A stretch of 64,000 nucleotides of DNA. Origin: Ilex aquifolium. Taxonomy: Eukaryota; Streptophyta; Magnoliopsida; Aquifoliales; Aquifoliaceae. This document shows positions 1-12,551 of the stretch, piece after piece. The stretch's first letter is position 1, and every line of letters begins with the position of its first letter. The notes under the pieces are model-generated. The model saw only the letters and a program-made list of their open reading frames with translations, was not told where the DNA came from and made no database searches. The translations under genes were made by a program, and so were the position numbers. The DNA is taken from contig OX637401.1 in the NCBI GenBank assembly GCA_951799425.1, forward strand, positions 18,661,001-18,725,000. Reading direction: 5' to 3'.

Positions 1-337
1 TACCCAATACTTTCCATTCTGGATTTACGATCGGTTCAATAAAGGCAAGGAAATTGAAATTGAAGAAGCGACTGATGATGAAAAGAAAATCACTAGGAAG
101 ATGACCTTGGTTTCATTATGGTGCATCCAGAAAAATCCGGTTGGCCGTCCTTCAATGAGAAAGGTAGTGGAGATGCTAGAAGGGGAAGTTGAACATTTGC
201 AAATACCTCCTGATCCTTGTCAAACTACTCAAGATGCACCATTTGACCAAGCATTTAGTGGAGAATCCACAGAGTCAGAGGCTTTGCTGTGTAATTCTTC
301 TAGTTACATCAACTCCTTAGATGTGGTTATAGATTGA
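1..337 (+). CDS. LRK10L-type receptor-like kinase, 3' end only (copy 1)
   Basis: The window opens inside the last exon: base 1 is the third base of a codon, and 111 residues read through to TGA at 335-337. They form the end of a Ser/Thr protein kinase C-lobe (WCIQ, GRPSM and EMLEGE, subdomain XI) followed by a Ser-rich tail. The stretch aligns without gaps to 29312-29648 (copy 2) and 50576-50912 (copy 3). It shares ITRKM and QKNP with copy 3, where copy 2 has IIRKM and QTDP, so it looks closer to copy 3. The ectodomain, membrane segment and catalytic residues lie left of the window, so I cannot say whether the gene is functional. The shared 3' flank shows it belongs to the same tandem family. 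Confidence 0.9.
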   Translation, partial: TQYFPFWIYDRFNKGKEIEIEEATDDEKKITRKMTLVSLWCIQKNPVGRPSMRKVVEMLEGEVEHLQIPPDPCQTTQDAPFDQAFSGESTESEALLCNSSSYINSLDVVID

Positions 338-2712
338 AAAGCTGATAGTTTAACCACAAATCACACTACATTGCTAGGTTAGTTCACAAGTTAATATATA
401 TATGTTGTAATCTTCTTCTAGTCATGCATGAATACATCAATGGCCCCATAATTTCAATAGCAAAACTATGAGTGTCTCAAGAAGTTTAATAATTCAAAAC
501 TTCTGGCAAATCGCTTCTACCGAGTTCCCCAATAGTATATTAGCTTAGTAGCTTAACTCTTGCTACTGCTGTGGCGCTGCTAGGACCATTTGTACCATAG
601 CAGATCAAAAAAAAAAAAATTGTATGGAATGCTTGGCTAGAATTTATTATGCATAGAGAATCAAAACACTATCAGATGGTCCATCTTACTAAAATTATGT
701 TGGCTTAATCACCCTTGATTGCTAACATTTGAAAACAAAAAACAAAATTCAGTCTAAAATGATCTGAACTTTAATTGAATTATGTTTCTTGAATCCACCG
801 ATGAGTTTAAACGGAGATTGAATCAAAAGAAGATGGAGATAGAGTACACATATGCAAGGAGGAGACTGAAATATGTCAGTTAAGAATTCGAGTCAACATT
901 AATTTTGAGTCAAGATTTGGTTCTCCCTTTATTTTATATGAGGTTGATCAAAGGGCTGTAACTTATTTGTTGCATGTTGTTACTCAAATTTAAATTTGGT
1001 CTAACCTTGTGTAAGGCCTGGGATGCGCTTATATGTCATGCATATATACATGATTTTTTTTTTCTCTGACTAACTTCACTTTTCTTTTATCTCATTTCTT
1101 ATGATTGCTAAGTTTAGGATTTTTAGTATTTGCAATTTCATGAGTTGTATCATAGCCTCGATATAGATGTAGCATCTGACTGGATCACAATCACCTAAAA
1201 CAAAAGTTGAAGACCAGTGGAACTCGGGGGTCAATCCTCTGCTACTTAGGTCAGAAAGAAAATTCAAATGAATTCAATGCTTTGGAAGCAAAATATTGCC
1301 TGCTTGATACTTGTGTTTCTGCTCATTTTATAGATGAGTTTATTACAAAGGGATAAGGACTGATGATGTCCATCGCAACAGGATTATGGGTTGGCCCTCT
1401 ACTGATTAGGATTGATGCCAAGTTGGGCTGGACTGGAACTCAGGGATAGCAAGATAAAGGCTTTTGAATTTAAGTTGGGAGTCCAAAGTAAGGGTGGGAG
1501 AAGTTCAACATATCTGTTAGACAAGTGTCAATCTAAAGCATCATGAGAAAAACAAAAATTAGAAGGGCCCTGTCTTTACTTCCTCTTTCTCCAAACCTGT
1601 ACAACAATCTGTTGGCAGCTATGATACAAAATTGGTTGAAATTGTAAACTCTGTTATCGTGGACATATGCCCTTCTGTTAAGTGGGAAGATATATGTGAT
1701 AAACCACATCATATTCTTCTTTGCAGTGTCATTTTTGTTTCTATTTTTTGTATCTGAGTTTCCTTTCAGCTGGCCTTGAAAAGCCAAACAAGCTCTGCTG
1801 GAGATGGTAATCCTGCCAACCTTCAAGAATGATCTAAATATTTCACTTACAATGATCTAAATGTTTCAGATTCAGAATGAATTCATTACCAGGGCTGCAA
1901 CATTTAGTTTTGTAAAAGGACCAATTACTTGTACTAAAATCACTTACAATGGACTTACATTAACCTTCCAAAAATCATAACAACCAAGGAAAACGATCAC
2001 TTGTTGAATTTAAGGCCGCTAAATACAATTTGGCACTTAGACAAAAGTTGTAAACGGGGTCTTTTAAACTTTAGTATTATTATATAATTTTTTAGTATAA
2101 CTAGAATTTTATTTTAAAATTATCCTTCTTTCTTTTTGAGATGTAAAATTGATCGTAGGACTTTATTAATATTAATTATTTTATTTTATTTTTGTGAGAG
2201 TAAATGTTACATGTATTCTCAATATTGTATAAGAAATACATGCATTTGAAAAAAAAATCTCAGCACCAAAAAAAAATATATATATAGTTTTTATACAACT
2301 TAATGTTTCTATTGAAGTGTTAGTAGTTGTCGATAAAACTATTGCTAGATTTTTATTTTGAAAAATAACTCTAAGTTATCATCATCAGAAAATTGATCCA
2401 TTTCACAAAATTCTCAACATTTTGACAATACCCTTTTAAGTTCGTGAGAGAAAAAAAAAAATTTAAGTGACAGAGAATGAGAGAAATGGGAAAGGAGAGA
2501 CTAGAATGAAGATGTCATTAATTTTATTTTTTATTTTTTTTTTTGAAAATATGAGTAAGAAAAAAAATATGTCCAACTTATACACTTTAAATACAACTCA
2601 AAAGATCGATTGAGAAAATACTAATTAGATTAATTATGGTTTGAAATATAAGAGAAACGTTGAGTTATTTGTAGTTGTGAATTAGCATATAAAAGGAGGA
2701 TAAAATATTCAA
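338..2712 (+). repeat. Duplicated 3' flank of the receptor-kinase unit, copy 1
   Basis: This noncoding sequence is collinear with 29649-31784 and 50913-53345. Landmarks present in all three are the short pyrimidine-rich stretch after the stop codon, the block around 860-1000, the block at 1180-1330 and the AT-rich part near 2540-2700. Compared with copy 2 it keeps about 500 bp (about 2010-2500) that copy 2 has lost. No coding potential is visible. It marks the extent of the duplicated segment and probably holds the 3' UTR and polyadenylation region in its first few hundred bases. Confidence 0.85.
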
Positions 2713-2855
2713 GAGTAATTTTTTTTAGATTAAAAATTTGATCTAACTTATTGATATAGTGAGGTGACTTGAATTTTTTAAATAGAACTATATTACTTGA
2801 CACATCATTAGATAAATAAAGTGGGTCAAAATTTTAAATCTCAATAATAATACTC
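2713..2855. mobile_element. Short MITE, GAGTA-ended inverted repeats
   Basis: The element starts GAGTAATT and ends AATACTC. The first ~35 bases are an imperfect inverted repeat of the last ~35 (an AGATT-AAAATTTGA-type core against its complement). Other copies are at 53346-53527 and 45079-45233, with a truncated one at 32769-32836. The copy here lacks about 39 bp present in the copy at 53346. No coding capacity. The superfamily was not determined because target duplications are too short and AT-rich to read. Confidence 0.6.
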
Positions 2856-3566
2856 AAAAGTGGAACAGGGGTGTTTCAAAGGTAAGAAAACAGACACCAA
2901 TGAGTCATCCCAACAAGAGATTCTAGTCATGCCCCAAATATAGAATTGGATGTGGGCAGTTTTGTATGTAGTTTTATGCCCAGTTTGGAATGAAAAACAG
3001 AATCCAGAAAATCTGAACATACTTAAAGCCTGCTGCAATTCAAACTCCATAAAATTGTTCTAAAACATGAAAAATTTTACATGCCCAATGCTGGTATTTT
3101 ATCACCTCCTTTAAACACCATCTCCAGATAGACTCACAGTAGATTTGTAGGCAACGTATCAGGCCAACTTGGGGTCAACGCAACAAGAGCGAACAAGTGT
3201 TGTAATTTTATGCCAAGTTTTACAAATTTAGAATGAAAAACAGAACCCAGAAATATGAAAATAAAAAAATTTACCTGTATATGCAGATCAAAGTTCCATC
3301 ACAGTGTTGGATTGGGTTAGCTTCAGATTATTCATTCCCTTCCATTGGAATTCCATAGAATTCTTACAAAGGTGAGGAGGTTTACCTGTTTACGCAGATA
3401 GATTTCCGTTCCAGTGAAGGAGTTTTTTTTCGGTAATTTCAGTGAAGGAGTCGGTCAACTTCAGACTATTGATATTGAGAGAGAGAGAGAGAAGGAGAAA
3501 ATGAAATGAAGATTGGTGGGGACTCGTAGATGAAGCATCCAAGCAAATGGAATGTTTTTTTTTTTT
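2856..3566. repeat. Dispersed repeat with 5'UTR-like CT/GA tract
   Basis: Bases 2856-2950 match 63164-63340 (same order of motifs, 'gtttcaaagg' onward) and 7733-7775. Bases 3180-3560 match 8380-8700 and in part 8790-8870. Read on the minus strand, the shared block is a pyrimidine-rich leader ending at a plausible GT donor after 'gcgtaaacag', so it may be a noncoding first exon of a lost gene. No ORF of note accompanies it. Function unknown. Confidence 0.5.
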
Positions 3567-4411
3567 GGAGAATTACCCACAAACCTCTTTAAAGTTTGTA
3601 CACACTTAATATTTAGACTTCTGTCATCAATGTCCATTAGTGTATCCGTTAGTAAATTACATCAAAATCCTCTGAAGTTTATAGGCATAGAATACTTAAA
3701 CCTCTTAAGTTTAAAATATTACATTTAGGTAAAAAACCAAATTATACTACCTATTCAAATTTAATTTCATAGTCTAAACGATCAAATTAAATAACCAAAT
3801 TACCCCAATTATAACTAGAATATATTGTGTCCATTACAGTTTGACCCCTTGTTTGATTTTTTTAATTTTATTCCAATAAATAGTATAATTGTATACTAAT
3901 TATGATTTTTTAAGAAAATTTTTATTTTTATTTTGGATTTTATTTCAATAAATGACATAATAGAACATGAATTTTGGTTATAAAATTCATGTTCCATTAT
4001 GAATGACTTAGACCCCGTGTTTATTTTTTTTAGTTTTATTCCAATAGATAGTATAATTGTATACTAATTAGGATTTTTTTAAAAAAAATTAGTTTTTTAT
4101 TTTTAATTTTATTTCAATAAATGATACAATAGAACATGAATTTTGGTTTTAAAATTTAAAATTTTTAATATTCTATCTTTAATTGGAATATTTTCGGTCT
4201 AAGTGTAACATTTTAAACTTGAGAAATTTAAGTATTATACGTCTATAAACTTCAGAGAGTCTGAATGTAATTTATTAATGGATATACTAACCGACATTTG
4301 ACGGCAGAAATCTAAGTATTACGAGCTTACAAACTTCAAGGAGTTTATATGTAATATTTTAAATGTCAGGAGTCTAAGTGATTAGTAATAAACCTCGGTC
4401 TATAATTCTCC
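3567..4411. mobile_element. Long-terminal-inverted-repeat (foldback) element, ~845 bp
   Basis: The left arm (about 3567-3770, starting GGAGAATTAC) is the imperfect reverse complement of the right arm (about 4190-4411, ending TAATTCTCC). The arms exceed 200 bp, with a short AT-rich centre and no ORF. Related elements lie at 31785-32762 (complete) and 7794-8245 (left half only). The structure resembles nonautonomous Mutator-like or foldback elements. Flanks are both T-runs, so the target duplication cannot be read. Confidence 0.7.
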
Positions 4412-4422
4412 ATTTTTTTTGA

Positions 4423-4797
4423 GATTTTCATATTTTGTATCCTGAAAGATGTCTTGATTTCCACTTTGTACCTCAAAATATTATTTTTTCTACATTGTAT
4501 TATGAATATCATAAATTGATTCTAATATCGCCCTTGAACTAACATCCGTTTTAAATTCTGTTAAAAATTGGTGCACTTTTCACCTACGTGAATTATTTTT
4601 GGGCAAAAATGTAAACTCATAATTTATATTTTTGGGTGGCATGTGCATCAATTTTTAACAGAATCTAAAACGAATGTTAGTCCGAGGGTCATATTAGAAC
4701 TAATTTATGATATTCAGGGTGCAATATAGGAAACATAATTTTTTAGGGTATAAAGTGGGGATCGATATATATTTTTGGGGTGCAAAATACAAAAATC
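4423..4797. mobile_element. Inverted-repeat element, ~375 bp
   Basis: Two arms of about 160 bp face each other: the left reads GTATCCTGAAAG-like sequence to about 4575, and the right is its imperfect complement from about 4635. The short centre has no ORF. It abuts the preceding foldback element and is a different family, because the arm sequences do not match. Probably a MITE-like nonautonomous DNA element. Confidence 0.55.
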
Positions 4798-5945
4798 CTT
4801 TTTTTTTTTAACCGGAGGCAAGTGGAATGTTACGGCCACCTTTTTCCAACTTTTTCAGAAGAGGGAATTTCACTTTGTAACTGAAAGATTTTAAAAAAAT
4901 ATTTTGTAAATGTAAAGATTAGATTTTTTATATTATCTTGTTAATAAATTAATAGTATTGTAATGGTAGCTTTTCATTAATTTTGGTTGCTTATTCGGGC
5001 AATAATCACCCTATTGACATTGACATTGACAAAATAAATACTAAAAATTAACAAAATGAATTTATCAATATGTAATGTTGTACCAATACCCAACCAAAGG
5101 GTTATTATAGCATCATCAACCAAAAAGACAGACGTATTCCACTGAGACAATGAAATGGATTTTGAAATTTATTAGCATTCTCTAAAAAAAGGTATTGTTG
5201 ATAAACCCATGGGTACTAAAATCATTAAAAGAACGTCCAATAATTTATTGAGTATTGTGCAAAGTATTTAAAATACAAGAAAAAAATATCATTCCAGTAA
5301 TATTTTTACAAAAAAAGTTGCAAATTGATTTATCGGTCCACCAATCATTGATGTTTCTAGACCTGCTAAGCCTATTTTACATGCACTAATACCTAGAATT
5401 AACCATGCATATGAATCTATGATTTAATATTCTGGGTTATGAAAAATTCCTAATATCGAATTTGAAAACATTCGTAGTAACAAATTTATGTCAATCTATA
5501 ATGTGTTAGAAGAAACTTCATTAAATTTTGATTTGAAACATACAAAAACTTTAACATTTATATTTCCTTTCGAATCATGTCATTTGTTTATGTCAATCAT
5601 TTTAAAAGTGTGGGTTTGTCTCAAAGTATAGAGTTTATCTTATTTTGATCCTCAAATTTCATCATTTTGATCTCTGAAGTATTGAATATATTTCTATATA
5701 GTCCCTTAAGCAAAACAGTATCTAGATTTTTTCTTATAAACTTGTCACGTAATATCTAAATATGAACAAAATTTTAATTTAGAAAATTCTTGACCAAAAT
5801 TTGACCTAAATTTTGGTCAAAGAGCTGCCCAAATTACACAATTTTGATAAGCTAATCCAAATTTTGGTCAAAAGTTATCCATATTACACATTTTTGTGAA
5901 GAGCTACCCTAATTTTGGTCAAGAACTATCCAAATTATTTTGCCA
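4798..5945. other. AT-rich intergenic DNA, no gene seen
   Basis: No ORF, RNA gene or clear repeat structure was recognised. A stretch near 5770-5940 repeats short phrases such as 'attttggtca' several times, a local degenerate direct repeat. Confidence 0.5.
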
Positions 5946-6437
5946 AGAGTAAGAATCCGTGGATTATGAAGAGTAATGATAGTCTCACTAAAAAACACAA
6001 CTTGAAGACGATATATAACAGAGTACAAGGAGTGAACTATCCATCTCAAACCTTGCATACCTCCATTCCATAGTGATGAATTAGCAATTTATAATTATCT
6101 ACTTATATGCTGCAGCCCACCAATGGGACACCTTGCAACATTTAAAAATTTTAATTATATACTTTCCATATTTACCATAAACCTCCAACAGGTCTCTTAC
6201 ATCTATCCTCTTCCAATCAATAACAACTCCGACTTTTATTTTGATTTTATTTTCCTAGCTGGAATCCTGGACATCGATCACTCTGGCGATTATCAAAACC
6301 ACATAACCAATTATAAATTAGGATCTAATCCATCTGTAGTTTCAACATCTTTACCGAGCATACAAAAATCAGTTGATTGAAAATTGCAGAACTCAACCCG
6401 AAATATTTAGTACTTGGGCTGAGATATTAAATACTTA
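5946..6437. repeat. Segment homologous to 62230-62770 and 63480-63720
   Basis: The run from 'taagaatcc' through 'ccaatgggacac' (about 5948-6135) is nearly the same as sequence near 62230 and 63485. The copy at 62.2 kb carries a SINE that is absent here. An 85-codon ORF at 6123-6380 has no recognisable domain and is not conserved in the other copies, so it is not called as a gene. Confidence 0.6.
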
Positions 6438-7309
6438 GGTGGTGTTTGATAAAACTGAAAGCTGAAGTCTGAAAGCTGAAAACTGAAGTATGAAAGCTGA
6501 ATGCTGAATTTGTGGACTGTTTGGTATTCACTGAAATTTAAGTACTGAATTGAACTAAACTGTTTGATAACTACACAGAGCTGACGTCTGAAAATAAATT
6601 AATTTTCAGTTTTACCCTTCCACTCTTCCACTCTTCAATTTGAAAATATTTATAAAATATGTCATAACATAAATCATAATCACTATTATTATATTTTAGT
6701 CTATATTTAACAAATATTTGATCAAAATAAATAAATAAATAAGATTTGAATAACACAATAAGTGAACAATAATATCTGATAAAAAATAATAATAACTAAT
6801 AACTAATCAAATAATATTGAAAAAATACAATAAATTAGATTTCATTAACAATATGGGTGTGCGCCGTGAATGTATATGTGTGTGTGTGTGTGCAGTCCAT
6901 GTGTGTAACTATGTGTGTGTACAGTGCATATGTCTGTGTGCAACTGTGTCTGTGCAGTGTGTGCATTTGTGTGTGCAGTTGTGTGTGTGTAATTATAATT
7001 TTGTATGTATATTTTTGTTGTAGAAGACAAGGGAAAGAAAAAAAAAAAAAAAAGATCGACAAGGAAAATAGATAAGTTAGGGGTTTTGGAGAAAAGACTA
7101 ATTAGAGTTTTAATAAGATTGTAAAATATTTCGGGGTATAATTGTCATATTATAAATATTATTAAAGATGATATTGCTGAGCGTTTTCAGCTTTCAAAAT
7201 TAAGTAAGGGGTCTCCTACTTAATATTGTAGCCTATTTTTAAGGAATACTCATTTTAAGTGCTGAATACATTCATTTTAAGTGCTGAATTTGGGTTAACA
7301 AACACACCC
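6438..7309. mobile_element. Tourist/Harbinger-like MITE, ~870 bp
   Basis: The ends are GGTGGTGTTTGATAA and, on the other strand, GGGTGTGTTTGTTAA (12 of 15 matching). TTA lies directly outside both ends (6435-6437 and 7310-7312), the 3-bp target duplication usual for PIF/Harbinger elements. Inside the ends, repeated 'gctgaa' words face 'ttcagc' words. The interior holds a TG-rich microsatellite (6877-6995). No transposase is encoded. Confidence 0.6.
6877..6995. repeat. TG-rich compound microsatellite
   Basis: Interrupted (TG)n tract inside the Tourist-like element. It generates open frames rich in Cys/Val (plus) or Thr/His (minus) that are repeat artefacts. Confidence 0.9.
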
Positions 7310-7312
7310 TTA

Positions 7313-7735
7313 GAGTCGATTTAAATTTGGACAGTACTCAAGTTAAAATCTTGAATTTTAGGGATCCAACTTGAACCTACTCTCAATTAATCAATTGATG
7401 TTCAATCCAAATTCAATCTGACCTGAATTGAATTGAGTCCCGAGTTTTTTAATTGAGACTCAAGTCCAATTTGAACTCAAGTAAATCAGTGTTGTAAAAC
7501 CCGAAATGCAAATCCGAATTCAACTTAACATCAATCTGAATCTTAAAATAACTTGCATAATCCAATTGAGAAAAAATTTAAGAATGAGTAATAATCGATT
7601 GAAAGGGTTCGAGTTGATTTTTGGATTCGGATTGATATCGGCTTGAGAGTTTTAAAACATTAACTGAAACTGGTTGAGTGACTTCTCAACCCGCCAATGA
7701 GCCCCGAGCTGCACCCCTACTCAATTTAGTGGAGC
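7313..7735. repeat. Segment homologous to ~62945-63160
   Basis: The motif order 'aaaaccc', 'gattgagaaaaa', 'ttctcaaccc' and 'ccaatgagccc' matches 62945-63160 and 63880-64000. Together with 5946-6137 and 8380-8700, this shows that the left part of the window and its right end share a larger repeated block. No gene seen. Confidence 0.55.
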
Positions 7736-7793
7736 AGGGGTGTTTCAAAGGAAAGAAAACAGAGGCTAATGAGGGAAAAAAAAAACAAAAAAG

Positions 7794-8245
7794 GGAGAAT
7801 TACACCAAGACCTCCTGAGGTTTATCACTTAACCACTTAGACCTCTGATATTTAAAATATTACACACAGACCCCTTAAAACTTATGCACATAACACTTAG
7901 ACCTCTGCCATTTAGTATATCCATTAGTAAATTATATTAAGACTCTTGAAATTTGTAAGCATATAATACTTAGACCCCTCAAGTTTAAAATTTTATATTT
8001 TTTTTATTATTAATTTTTTTTTTTGGAGAGGGAATGAGACTTGAACCCTTGATCTCAAGAAGACAAAGCCTTCACAAAGCAAGGAGTACCATCAAAATTT
8101 TATACTTAGACAAAAAATATTCCGACCAAAAATAGAATATCAAATATTTTAAATTTTATGACTAAAATTTATATTCTATTATGATATTTAATGAAATAAA
8201 ATCAAAAATAAAAATCTAATTTTTTCTTAAAAAATTATAATTAGA
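7794..8245. mobile_element. Foldback element, left half only
   Basis: It begins GGGAGAATTACACC and matches the left arm and inner part of the element at 31785-32762 (and 3567-4411), then stops near 8245 without a right arm. It is split by a short SINE at 7998-8093. No ORF. Confidence 0.65.
7998..8093 (-). mobile_element. 5'-truncated tRNA-derived SINE
   Basis: On the minus strand the sequence has a Pol III B-box-like GGTTCAAGTCTC and then an A-rich tail. It is flanked by a perfect 11-bp target duplication, AAAATTTTATA, at 7987-7997 and 8094-8104. Removing it restores continuity of the host foldback element. Its 5' tRNA-like part is short, so it is probably truncated. Confidence 0.65.
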
Positions 8246-9828
8246 TTTGAAAAAGATATGCACAAGCATAGGGCCCAATGGAAGAAAAGCATACATAGAT
8301 TGATCTGCCAAATCAACGCAGCAACAGAGCGAGATAACCCTTGAAAGAAAACTTTAACTAGAGTATACTAATCCATCAGGGCAACATGGGTCAACGTAAC
8401 AAGAAAGAACAAGTTAAATCAGGGCCAGTTTTGTATGTAGTTCTACAAATTTAGAGTGAAAAACAGAACCCATAAAATCTGAACAACATACTAAAAGTTT
8501 TACCTGTTTGCGCAGATCAAAGTCCCGTTTGAGTGATGGAGTGGATCTACTTCAGACTATTGATATTGAGAGGGAGAGAGAGAGAGAGCGTCTCTAAAAT
8601 CAAAATGACAAAACAAGGAGAAAATGAAATGACGATTGGTGGGAGGCTGTAGACGAAGGAAGGAAGCATCCAAGCGAGTGGAACGAAAGATAGAAGATAT
8701 CAACTTTAATGGGCTGCTAAATGCTTCAGCTATTGTATGCCACACAAATTTTGTTCTAAGTAGATATTTTGCATGGAAAAGCAAGGATATATGTGAGACA
8801 ATGAGGAAATGAAATCAAGATTGGTGGGAGCCGCATAGACGAAGCATCCAAGCAAGTGGAATGAAAAACAAGGAAATTAGGAAACCCGTCAGTATGCAAG
8901 TTGGCCGGATACACAAAGTTGACCATGCAGGATCGTGTGTGGTAAAGGATCAAATCAATTGAGTATGTGGTATAAAATAATTAGTGATAAGAGATCAAAT
9001 CAGTTGAGTGTGTGGTGTAAAACATTTAATGATAAGAGATAAAAGATCAGGTAGTTGGGTTTGGGTGACCTAAGCACTGAAGACAGTGACGGTGGCCAGA
9101 TAACTCTATTAATAAGAGAGTACAAGGTAGTAGGAGAGAGATATCTGCCCCCATATGTTGGGGATTTACAATTTATAGGCACAGAACCTTGATTGTGGTA
9201 GTGACATGAATATCAAACTACTAATTTATCGGGAATGTTAGTTACAGTTGGGGATATGCACTATCTTAGAGTAATAACTATCCTAATGATTGCTCTTTCA
9301 TGTGCGTTGACTTTCCCCGTACTCTTGAGCTTTGGATTGAATTGAAGTCATAAGTTAAGTCTGACCTACATTTTAATGATTTGAGCTCAACTCATAGACT
9401 GGACTCAGCCCAGACCTGACCTAGATCTTGGCTCGTCAGGCGGTGCAAAGCCGGCACACAATTGTGTCACCCAAAATGTATATAGACCGAGAAAATATGA
9501 AGTACTCACCAGGTACCACACAAGATTATGTCGTTTCTTTTTTTTTTTTTTTTTTTTTGCTATTCAAAAAAAGTGATGGAAGTAAAAGAGAGCACTCAAA
9601 GACCGACTCGATTGACCTTCACTGGTGAAATTATGAGACACCTGACCGCACATTATTTTGTCATGTGGTATACATCACATATAAAATATTATGAACTAGT
9701 AATTGTCTGTATCTAAATACACCGAGTAAAATAAAAAATCACTAATTAAAAAAAATATTCAATTTTGGCTGAATTATTAAATTCTTCAGCAGACTCCCTG
9801 ACAATCAGTAAAACTAATGGAATGTAAG
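8246..9828. other. Intergenic DNA with repeated CT-rich leader-like blocks
   Basis: About 8380-8700 and 8790-8870 are further copies of the block at 3180-3560. The rest, including poly-T at 9537-9558, shows no gene, RNA or structured repeat I can support. Confidence 0.45.
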
Positions 9829-10130
9829 ACCGGATCACAATCACCTAAAAAAATATATATATTCGAGGACTGCTTAGGTCAGAAAGAAATTCAAATGAAT
9901 TCAGTAGTTTGGAAGCTGAAAATTCAAACGAATTCAATCTATTGCAGGCAGGATTAGGAAGGGGGACGCATGCCTTGAAGACTTCACTAGGGCGATCCTG
10001 TCAATAAGCTATACCAAGTACAGTACGTGGGGGAAATCTCCACATTTGGAAGATCCCAAGGTACAAGGTATTAGTGTCTAGAGGCTCAGTTTGGAAGTCC
10101 AAATTAAGGTTGGGCAAAAATCCCCGTACA
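9829..10130 (+). repeat. Degenerate relic of the receptor-kinase 3' flank
   Basis: Phrases in the same order as 1185-1290 (the 'ggatcacaatcacc' stretch, then 'tcagaaagaaa') and 30530-31150 ('gccttgaagacttca', 'acatttggaaga') are present with many changes. No kinase coding sequence remains nearby. This looks like the remnant of an older lost copy of the unit. Confidence 0.6.
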
Positions 10131-12551
10131 ATATTATAATAAAAAATTCATCCTTGACCAACTATATATAATATTATTATTTCTCAAGGTTTTTTGCAAA
10201 AAAGAGAAAAGAAAGGGTCGGTTATATTTAAGTATGTATAAAAATTCTCTTCTATGTATTGTCCAAATAGTAAAGATCAACTAACCATTGACCAAATAAC
10301 CAAATTAAATAAGACCTATGAATATCGAAAGATAGTTAGTTTAATTAGGACTTGTAATATAGTTGATAGATGTCAAGAAATAGTTACCACAATCATCAAT
10401 TGTATGAATTAGTGATTTGTATCAATTGTATAAAAGTTAGATATATTACTGACTAGTATGAATTATAGAAAAAAATATACAAAAAAAAAAAAAAATTTGA
10501 GTACGAGTTACCATCTAAATGATGATGAGAACACTTTTTACTCGAAATATTTTGACTTGCACCTAAACTGAAAATTTAATGCATTATTATCATTAGATTA
10601 GTAGTAGACACTATCTAATGGTGGAAACTATTATTGTTATTCCAATGATTGAAATATATGAAGTTTCCTAAATTAGATGCCAACATTTTACTCTTTAATT
10701 CGGTAAGTAGATAAAATAAAATTCTAACAAAACACATTGAAAGATTTATAAAAAATTTTGGGCCTAAGCAATGGCTTAACTGGCGTTGCAATCAAGTCGG
10801 CCCTTTAATCGACAAGAGCTGCACATTGGAGGTGGTGATGGTGGTGGTGGTGGTTATGTCTAGCCGTGGTTGAAGTAAATTGGGGAAATTTGATGAATGT
10901 GGTGAATTTTGTAAGTAAAATTTTGAAACTAGATAGATTTATTGTGTTTAAAAGCGTTAAAACGCAAGTGGATGGTTAGAATATTTATTGTGGTTGAAAA
11001 GCAAAATATAAGATAGCTTTACTATGGTTAAAAAAATTAAAATATAAGTTAAAAAGTTAAAATATAAATTATAATATTAGTTGTTGGATGCAAGCAATTT
11101 GAACCGTCATTGTGTTATAGATTTGAACCGTCATTTTGTGTTTTATGTTTAAAGAGCTACGTGTTTTATTAAATAGATTACTAGTTAATGCTTGTGTCTA
11201 AATGCACTATGTAACCCCCCAAAAAAATGCTAATTAGGAAAAATGAAGAGCCCTTAAAATTAGCCAATTAATTCTTACAAAAAAATGAAGAAATGTGATG
11301 AAGAGTGTACATGTCAGTCAAAAATAAGAACAAAACTCAGTAAGAAAAAAAAAAAAAAAAACCCACTAAATTTACCAAAAGTGCAAAAATTTACAAATTG
11401 GCAAAATGATTAAACTAACCAGATGGAAAACACAAACTGAAAGTCAATTATATGTTTTTTTTTTTTTTTTGCGTTATTCAAAGATTTTGTGTGTCCACAT
11501 GGATTGCTGAGATTGCGAAAAATTGTCTGATTTCTTGGCATTCGAGTAAAAAAAAAAGTAAACAAAATTATTTGACAAATTTTAAGATTGCGGGCATGTC
11601 AAAGTCCGAAAGGATTTAAAATCTGTACATAATGCTTGGCAGATTACGGGTGTAAACGTTGCCCACCCCAAAACGACTCGACATAATGCTTCACATTTGT
11701 AGTGTCGTTTTGGTTTTTTGAATTTGAATCATTGATGCCTTGATCTTTTTGCCTAGCTGTCACCTTGTGATTGCTCGCGGTACTCAACGTATGCGGCCCA
11801 GCTTCCATGTGTAGACTCGTGAGCTTCTTCTTGTCTTTTCAAATCTATAGGAAGCGACTAGCACGCGATCCATCCATATCCTTTCATCATTGTGATGGTT
11901 CATTAAATGTGCCTATATATTCCGTTGTTAGACTTGTTTTTTGTCATTACTCTAGTTTTTCAACCTTTCTTTCTTTTTTTTTTTTTTACAATAGCGATTT
12001 CTCGCACTACTACCCTTCAAGCTTCCCTCACATAAGTTCCCACTGATAACATCAACTACCATACTTTTATCTCACTTTTCGACTCCTCATCATCGGTGAA
12101 GGGCTCGAACCTGTTTTCACAGGACTCTAGAACTTTGATTTGTGCATGGAAATCTTGTACTCGATAATGGATTTCGTGGGTCGCACATGTTAGAGCGGCC
12201 GAAGGAAACTTGTGGCGACGTCTTGACATCTACGACACCATAGACCTTAGCACCATTCAAATAGCCCTTTATAAGCTGTTGTTGTTCTTTTCTGGTTTGT
12301 AGCGAACAATGCTTTTCATTTTGGCTAGTATAATATAAAGAAAATTTCTAATGTTTTTTTTTTTCCCAATCATTTGGCTTGGTATTATATGAATTTTTAT
12401 AGAATTAGGGTTTTTTTTTTTTTACCAGATTTTGTAATCATTTGGACCAAATAAATTTTTAGTTGATGAATGACAAAACATCGAACATTTAGTTTTGGAC
12501 CAAAATGCCATACCTTTTTATCTGATTGAAGGTGAAAATTAAAATTTTCGG
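10131..12551. other. Intergenic DNA, no gene seen
   Basis: AT-rich, with homopolymer runs near 10480, 11345 and 11457. The stretch 11690-12310 is less AT-rich, and its minus strand gives short open stretches without a recognisable domain; it may be decayed coding sequence of a transposon, but I cannot identify it. Confidence 0.4.

Noticed and set aside
6817-7075. Four overlapping Cys/Val- and Thr/His-rich frames
   Set aside because: Produced by the TG microsatellite inside a MITE.
11771-12046. 91-codon plus-strand frame
   Set aside because: No domain, low-complexity Ser/Phe-rich end over a poly-T run, no splice or homologue support.
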